From Ascaphus truei (Eukaryota; Chordata; Amphibia; Anura; Ascaphidae): DNA of 64,000 nt. Each line of letters starts with the position of its first letter. The stretch's first letter is position 1. The notes beneath the pieces were generated by a model. That model was not told the origin of the DNA. It did no database searches and was given only the letters and a program-made list of their open reading frames with translations. A program made the position numbers and the translations under genes. Location: assembly GCA_036426205.1 (NCBI GenBank), contig CM071570.1, positions 76,626,045-76,690,044 of the forward strand, given 5' to 3'. Positions 57,585 to 64,000 of this stretch are shown here, one piece after another.

Positions 57585-57627
57585 CTCTTATGCGTTTTCG
57601 CCGGTGATCCGCACTTTATCAAAGAGT
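57585..57627 (-). ncRNA. Hammerhead-like motif, variant core
   Basis: Minus strand: stem I CTCT/AGAG, core TTTGATAA, then GGCGAAAACGCATA. Sister of 47061-47100. Confidence 0.45.
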
Positions 57628-59469
57628 ACCCCGGTTGGGCACGCCGACGTCCAGGAACCCACACACACATAACATGAGTTTATTTCATTTACACACGGGC
57701 TTACCTAATATAAAATATACCTCTGGACAGAGGCTATTGGGGAGACCTAACCACTGTGTGAAAGCGTGCTACGAGCGGACAATATTCCTTACATGGGACA
57801 GTCATTTGTGACTGAACTTGAAACATTTATACCTTCATGTGAACTCTTTATGCTGGGATTTCTTTGAAGTAGCCGCCCGCTAGGGGGCGTGGGGCTCCCT
57901 TTTCTCTTTCGGTTGGGTATCAAGAACCAGCAATGTGTTAGGACTGCCAGCCCCTTAGCCGGGGCGAATGGAAATTCTGCTATGCAATATGATACAGATT
58001 GCAGCATCTGATTAAATCATGATTTCTGATACGCATCAAACAGGAGTCTTCTAATTGTTTTGCAATCTGAGTGCACGATCACCAGATATCATTTACATTT
58101 AATGCAATAACGTAATCTGAAATACAAAGAAGGCGTAGAAAAATGAAGAAATGTAATCAACACGGTAAGGAGGTGTGAAAAGTTGCAACAATTCAGTTTG
58201 TCAATCCTAATCTTGCAGTTTTTATTAATAGCACGTGACCACTTAATTTTGCAAGATTTGCACATTTTCTACTATAATTGCGATATTAGCACAGATTTGA
58301 GAAACTAAAATGAAATTGGTAAAACCCCCTGCCCCCACCCCCCTCCTTTCATGCTTCAGATGTTCGATAACGTTTTAATTATATGGTGAAAGATGTTTTT
58401 CGATCGACGATATTGCCATTTACCGCCCAAATTTCCACTTCGCACTTCGTAATAGGCCCCGAAGTAATTTTGAATTGACGTTCAAATGTCATTTATAACA
58501 AGTCCAGTAGCAGGTCTCTGTATTTCTCCAGTTTTCCTTAGGTGATATATATGATATACTGTACTTGATGGCATGGGGGAGTATAGTAACATAATCGGTA
58601 TCAATTCCAAGGAACAAAAATCCCTGATAATTGGGTCATTTAGATCATACAATGTCGTTTTTTACTGTAAAGTATTAATTTCTATTGTGAATCCACTGAA
58701 GTCTATGGGGCTAAAAACATCGGTGACACGCACCGAACGTAGGTGACTGCCTGAAGGGTATGCTTTAGGGGAGGAGTGCACTTGTTGGACGTACATTTAA
58801 ATTTTGGCCCATATTTACTAAGCGGTTGCCTGTGTCATAAAACATCTTCCGACATTAGAAGGTAATGGCTTCCATGTGTCTTCGGGCTCCTTTTAAGCAT
58901 GTCTGGCCACAGTTTTTGTTTAATTACTCTGCCAGTATTGAGGCCCAGGGGGTCCTGCAGAGCTCAATATGGTTCTCTCCAGATCCGTGACATTGGTCTA
59001 ATTTTTTTAATTTGACAGATTCTAAAAAAAAAAAAAATCAAGTAATGGCCACCAGGATAGCCAATTGAAAGTGGCTACATCATCCCTCCCAATGCTTTGT
59101 CCCTGCTTTCTGTTGGCAAACTGGCTAGGCTAGGCTGACTGCCATGTTGTTCTCCCAGGCAATTGAGTGTATAATTTAACCTGCAACCACGGATTCCTGA
59201 AACCAGTGTTTTAACTCTGCTGGCCTCCCGGAGCCACTAACATTAGAACAACACCCCCCACCCCCCATCCAAAAAGAATAATCGAAACACACTCCCCTTG
59301 CTGCTTTGAACGCCTTTCTTTTAGAAAGTTGCCAATTAAATAAAACCTGACGTTAAGTTTGTAGAATTAGATGCATTGTCATACCTCCACACTGAATAAT
59401 TGAGTGGCTAAAGAGTGCTAATACATGTGATTAAATAGTGCTAATATATATATACCTATATTATATATA
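57628..59469. other. Unassigned DNA
   Basis: No gene. C-rich run at 58326-58346; poly-A at 59022-59036. 58807 onward starts like the Harbinger-type MITE at 21789. Confidence 0.5.
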
Positions 59470-59935
59470 GCGACTGTAAATACCTGTATATTCATTTGCA
59501 TGTCTTAGACAGGTCTGCAACCCCTGTCTTTCACCATTATCGCCAGCACACAGCACTTCCCTGCAGCAAGGGATTGGGAATGACATCAATGAGCACACAG
59601 TGCCACCTTTTATCTCAAGCTCACATTACATGAACCACCCTTAGACAAGCATGCTGCTTAGAACGCTTTTAACAAGGGCTTGGGAGAATGCAAAGTCAGT
59701 TTGACCCAACTCCACAGACTGTTTCAACCTTGATAGGGTATCATCAGTGTGAGGTTGGTTGCTGGCATTTGCTCATTTAGAGATTAAGAGTAGGTATCAC
59801 AACACATAAGGTTATGGTGGCTAAAAGTGACAAAAACCCTCCACAGTAAAGCATATAGCAACTGTAAATATGACTGTATATTCATTTACAGTTGCTATAG
59901 CTTTACTGATGGGGGTTTTTGTCACTTTTTTTAAT
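59470..59935 (-). mobile_element. Retrozyme-like element with hammerhead, third copy (-)
   Basis: GCGACTGTAAATACCTG (59470) recurs as GCAACTGTAAATATGACTG (59858), a unit of ~388 bp, shorter than 403 because of scattered deletions. Collinear with 45088-45566. An inverted piece (TTTACAGTTGCTATAGC to TTTTTGTCAC) follows at 59885-59932. Confidence 0.72.
59710..59753 (-). ncRNA. Hammerhead ribozyme motif, third copy with indels
   Basis: Minus strand CTCACA, CTGATGA, TACC/GGTT, GAAA, CAGTC, TGTGGAG. Core bases are kept, but stem II lost a pair, CATG became CAG and stem I has a bulged G. Confidence 0.65.
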
Positions 59936-60359
59936 TAATAAGTGGTGTGTGTACACACACCACACACACGTGTGAAAAGAAAGTACACCCTCTTGAATGA
60001 CATGGTTTTACATATCAGGACATAATAACGTCATCTGTTCCTTCATAGTTTGAAGGAAAAATATAAAGTAATTTAGATTTGAGGCACACTGAAATGTATA
60101 TACCAACTAGTAGACTGATTACCAGATAGAGACTGTATATACCAACTAGGAGTAAAGCATATACTGTTCATCTGTAGCCCCTATTCAATTGCTTTTAAGC
60201 TGCCTTCTCCTTGCTAGGGAAGATTTAAATGAATGGGACTTTGTCTTTCCTGGTAAGTACAAGGCTGCTTCATAGCATATTGAATAAGAGCCAATGATTG
60301 GAAATTCTGACTGTGATAATGACACACTATTAGCTACAATTTCTATTTTCTACTTTAAT
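59936..60359. other. Unassigned DNA
   Basis: Short (AC)n at 59946-59970; otherwise no feature recognised. Confidence 0.5.
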
Positions 60360-60582
60360 AATTATTGTGTTCTTGTATAGTGTAGCGCTTTGCAGAGACA
60401 TTTTGAAGAACAGTCCCTGCCCCATAGAGCTTACAATCTATGTTTTATGTGCCTGAGGGCACAGGGAGATAAAGTGACTTACCCAAGGTCACAAGGAGCC
60501 GACACCAGGAATTGAACCAAACTCAAACCAAACTTCAAACTCCGTGCCAGTCAGTTGTCTTACTCACTGAGCCGCTCCTTCA
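60360..60582 (-). mobile_element. tRNA-derived CORE-type SINE (minus)
   Basis: Minus strand: GAGCGGCTCAGTGAGTAAG (box A) and GGTTCAATTCC (box B, 60508-60518). Then the core CCTTGGGTAAGTCACTTTAT and a tail ATTGTAAGCTCTATGGGGCA, GGGACTG, AAAGCGCTACACTAT. The tail matches the L2-like LINE tail at 8540-8715. Confidence 0.85.
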
Positions 60583-60899
60583 GCCCATTTTTTGGGGCTA
60601 TATTGTCAAAGCCTAATCTGGATACCTCTTAGTTGGTTAAAAGAAAAATACAATGGTTTGAGAGGCTGTGGGTGGGAGTAGGCACTTACAAAGTGTAGAA
60701 AAGTATGTAAGGGCTTGAGCGCAGCGGTTTAGTCTAATGGATGGAGTGTGCAGCAGTGAGTAAATTAAAATACAAGTATGACCCAGAAGATGTTTGAAGC
60801 TGCGTGACAGCTGCAACACTACTAAAAGTCAGGGATGATTAAAGAGAGGAGAACAAGAATCAGTTCTTAAGAATGCAGACTTCCCCCGGGATGTAAGTC
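60583..60899. other. Unassigned DNA
   Basis: No feature recognised. Confidence 0.5.
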
Positions 60900-61975
60900 T
60901 AAGCTGTTCGACCAATTCAGCGCGCGGGGTATAGAGGCGATGCGGACTTACTGAGTCCTAGGGAGGCTCTGAGCTACCAAGAACTGAGGACCAAATATAA
61001 ATCAGGGAATTGGACACATTTAAATACCTTCAAATTAGAAATTTCATTAGAACAACATGCCCTCTTCCAGAATACCCCCACTCTCACGAGGTTCGAACAT
61101 CTCTGCGAGACTAAGACCCACCAGAAAGGTCTAATCTCGGACATATATGGAGTCCTGGAGCACTCATCAACCCCCAAGGAGCATGATTACATGCTCAAAT
61201 GGGCAGCAGATCTAAATATAAAATAGATAGAGAGACTTGGGAAGAAATCTGGCAGGCGGCTTCGGAGACCTCCCTATGCACCACAATAAAGGAAAATATT
61301 TATAAAATCTTGTTGGCTGGTTATCTTACCCCCAGCACGATTAAACCAGATCTACCTCAGCATCCGACTTATGCTGGAAGGCTGTGGTCATAGAGGGGAC
61401 ATGGTCCACTGGTGGACCTGTCCAGATTGTGAAATACTGGGCCAAGGTCCAAATTCTGATAAAGAGGTCACCGACCTGGAACTACCTATCGAACACTGAC
61501 CTACCTGTTGGCCGCACCTATGTCAGACATAGTCCGGCCTACCAGGAAATTAATATCCTTCATTCTCACTGCGGCCAGATGTTTGTGTTGCAGCCTCCTG
61601 GAGGAAAACAACCACCCCGCAATGGGGACTATCGAAAAAGGGTCGGAGAGGTACTGATTATGAGCGCTAACTGCCACTGTAAGGCAAAAACTCCAGGCCC
61701 ATGAGGATATCGGGAACCTGGAGCTCCCGCTACAGCCCGGTGGCCCAACCCCGGGAGACGAGGGTTACCCCTCCCCTTAAGAGTCGAGAAACAACCCCCG
61801 ACAAGACATCCCCAACAGCCAGATGGGACACCCCTCCCCCCCCCCCGACCCACCCCTCCCCCCCCTCCTCCCCCCTCTGCCTCCCCTCTCTGGAGGCAAC
61901 TCCCCCCTCTTTTTGACAACAGTTGTAGTCAAATTTCTTTCCCCCCCCCCCCCAAAAAAAAAAAAAAAAAAATGT
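60900..61975 (+). mobile_element. L1/Tx1-group LINE, 3' end
   Basis: C-terminal part of ORF2 on + (60975-61500), then a C-rich 3' untranslated region with long C runs (61828-61965) ending in A19 (61954-61972). Confidence 0.75.
60976..61500 (+). pseudogene. L1/Tx1-type ORF2 C-terminus, frameshifted
   Basis: The first frame reads ELRTKYKSGNWTHLNTFKLE, then RFEHLCETKTHQKGLISDIY and MLKWAADLNIK before a stop at 61222. The next frame continues KIDRETWEEIWQAASETSLC, IKENIYKILLAGYLTPSTIK and PTYAGRLW. A third gives GDMVHWWTCPDCEILG. The Trp-Glu-Glu-x-Trp block, the YLTP block and a final His-x-x-Trp-x-Cys zinc-like motif are in the order of the C-terminal region of L1/Tx1 ORF2 proteins. At least two frameshifts; the enzyme domains lie upstream and are absent. 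Confidence 0.75.
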
Positions 61976-62309
61976 CAAATGTTAGGCTACATTGCTTTTT
62001 ATTTCTGTAACAATGTCTAATTGCCTAATAAATTGTGTGTCTCTCTGTCTGCCCTGATGTCTGTGTTGCTGTGTCTGTGTCGTTTCTGTGTCTGTGTGTG
62101 TGTGGGTGGGTGTTGTGTTGTTTGTGTGTGTTTGTGTTGGTGTTTTGTGGTGTAGTGTGGTGTGTGTTGTGTGGTGTGTGGTTGTTGCTGTGTGTTCGTG
62201 TGTGTGGTGTGTTGTTGTGCCCTTCATACGTTTTTGTGTGTTTGTTGACAACGAATGATGGTTTTTATTTTTATTTTTCCCCTTTTTTCCCCTACTAATC
62301 CTACCACAC
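61976..62309 (+). repeat. Degenerate (TG)n-rich tract
   Basis: 62035-62250 is dominated by TG, GTTG and GTGG units. It corresponds in position to the (TG)n before copy A (48916-49070). Confidence 0.8.
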
Positions 62310-64000
62310 ACTCCCACACACACATCAACACAAAGACACACAAACACTGTATACTCAACACTGTATACTCACACAGTATACTTACGAAAAGCATGCGGCA
62401 CGTTGCACGCGCACGCGCTCGTTCGCTAGGCACGCATGGCCGCACGCATTATATACCCACCTTAGGGCAGTCCCCCACAAACCTGCTTTACCCACATTTC
62501 ACACAGCATGCCGTGCTACCACTGCAGCCAGGGATTCTGGGTAATGGCCTGCAAGGTGAACACTTACCTGCATCCCTTTATTCTTCCTACCCACTGGAAT
62601 TGGCTATTAGTTGCCTGGCAGGTGAGCATCAGACAGGAATTGCAAGGTGGGCAGTTTTGTTTGAGCAGGGATGTAATACTGTAAATGTCTCTTAGGGCGC
62701 AAAAGAGCACCTTCCCACCTGAAGTACAAGGATTACGTCAGTGACCTCTATCCTCCTTCCTATGTCATATGTTGTTTGTTGATTGTTTTATTTATTTGTT
62801 AAAAAATATATGTAAAAAAAAAGAAAAAGAACACGTGGAATTAGTTGTTGGGAACGTTGGTTGTGTTGTGATAGGATCCTCGCTGGGGGCGGGCCGCTTC
62901 TCTTGGCCTGGAGTGGGAAATCAAAATGACATTTAAGAAATATATAGTACTAGTTTAAACGTTACAGTCATGGGCGATCGGTGCTACCCTGGTGATTTCT
63001 GTGCAGTGGGCCACAGTGTGGGCTGGTGCTGTGCTCCCGACCACATGCATTCTCTCTCCTCACATCGGTGACAAGATCCACTTCCGCTGGACTGGAGATA
63101 GCTGGCGGGTAAGTAATTCCCCCCTGGTTATGTAGTTGTTAATGGTAAATATTGTATATAATGTGTACAACCACCTCAGTGTTGTGGTGTTTAATCCAAG
63201 TTTTATTCATGTTAATGTATAGGTTTATAGGATTATACTCCCATGGCTCGCATGTTGTATTCTCTACAGTAAGAGTTTATTTACCATAACTTATTTGTGT
63301 ACATTTTCCACTGAAGCATTTATCAAAAATACCATGGGTGGCAAGCTTTAAATATCATATCACAATTATTCAACCTTGGGGGTATATAGCATTCATGTTT
63401 ACTTTTTTTTTTTTTTTCTCATAGTCAATCAGCTTGGCGAAGTACCTCTTGAGTACGAACCGCCTATGGAATTCTGGGTAGCAGAGACGTCACTTTTGAC
63501 CCTCCCTTGAGTCATCGGTCCATTGGAGTTCCCTTCTTCTTACTCTTGGGTGTCCACTTGCTGGCCTTGCATGTTTCTGCCCAACTCCTGTGCTAGGTGA
63601 ATCCTTCCACTCATGGACTATGACCAGTAAACTCAATGGCCGTATTTACTCACACCTAAGTGAAATTGAATGGTCTATGCTTTAATCAAACTTTTAATAT
63701 TCACCTCGGTGCACTTTTTCCCTCTCTTTTTGTGTTCGGTATCTAAACCCAAATGCACTTATTTTTCTTCTCGTAGTCAATCAGCTCTTCCCAGTGAAAG
63801 AAATGTCAATGTAACCCATCCTGCAGAGTTACCTGTGAGAGCTTTCCTGTTGCAATTTCTGGCCTCACACACATGCAGATGTGAAAGCTGTAATAGCATA
63901 CAGCAAGCAAGACGGCAGCAGGCCTGTGCAGTGAATTAGAGAGCTTTTTGGTGTAACGTTTTTGAAGTGTTTGGATAATTAAAAGGATTTAAGCACTTTC
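62310..64000 (+). repeat. Duplicated block, copy B (partner 49140-50870)
   Basis: Collinear with copy A including both flanks of the MITE right end, and continues past the window edge. It is disrupted by frequent single-base deletions and some insertions and substitutions. Carries the same weak hammerhead-like site at 63432-63470. No gene. Confidence 0.9.

Overview
This window looks like vertebrate intergenic DNA, most likely from an anuran amphibian. It is AT-rich, gene-poor and full of microsatellites. It carries a repeat mixture usual for frog genomes: Penelope-like elements (PLEs) with hammerhead-type ribozyme tails, an autonomous PIF/Harbinger transposon, Ty3/gypsy LTRs, L2-like and L1/Tx1-like LINE fragments, tRNA-derived CORE-type SINEs, and Tigger/pogo-like and hAT-like MITEs. 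No complete host gene is visible. The only candidate host coding sequence is a glycine-rich exon on the minus strand at the left edge (1-399). All assignments were made by eye; the species is an inference.

Layout. 1-3.6 kb: glycine-rich repeat, mostly unassigned DNA, one TA-flanked MITE. 3.6-7.5 kb: a degenerate minus-strand PLE (reverse transcriptase, linker, GIY-YIG nuclease) between two copies of a ~280-bp direct repeat. 7.85-11.09 kb: a three-layer nest, with an L2-like LINE end split by an LTR that is itself split by a 1.16-kb insertion containing a near-perfect 360-bp inverted repeat. 12.4-18.1 kb: MITEs, a PLE nuclease fragment and hammerhead motifs. 19.7-21.4 kb: two solo LTRs 65 bp apart, each with a 5-bp target duplication. 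22.18-26.09 kb: a PIF/Harbinger transposon with a DDE transposase on + and a Myb/SANT-like gene on -. 26-44 kb: low-repeat DNA with SINEs, a solo LTR, a hammerhead-bearing ~404-bp element, and an hAT-like element with a C-rich minisatellite nested in a Tigger-like element. 44-52 kb: LTR, a second ~403-bp hammerhead element, PLE palindromes and a third PLE. 52.4-56.7 kb: tandem copies of an internally deleted gypsy-like element. 57-64 kb: a third ~400-bp hammerhead element, SINE, L1/Tx1 fragment, and a noisy second copy of 49-51 kb.

Most notable: the window holds a population of hammerhead-type motifs. Three lie in ~400-bp units flanked by direct copies of their own ends, the arrangement expected if a self-cleaved and circularised RNA was reverse-transcribed (retrozyme-like). 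At least five motifs keep the consensus catalytic core. Others share a variant core, suggesting a diverged or dead family.

From about 52 kb onward, repeat copies differ from their partners by many single-base indels. This may be unpolished long-read assembly rather than biology, so reading frames there should be read with caution.
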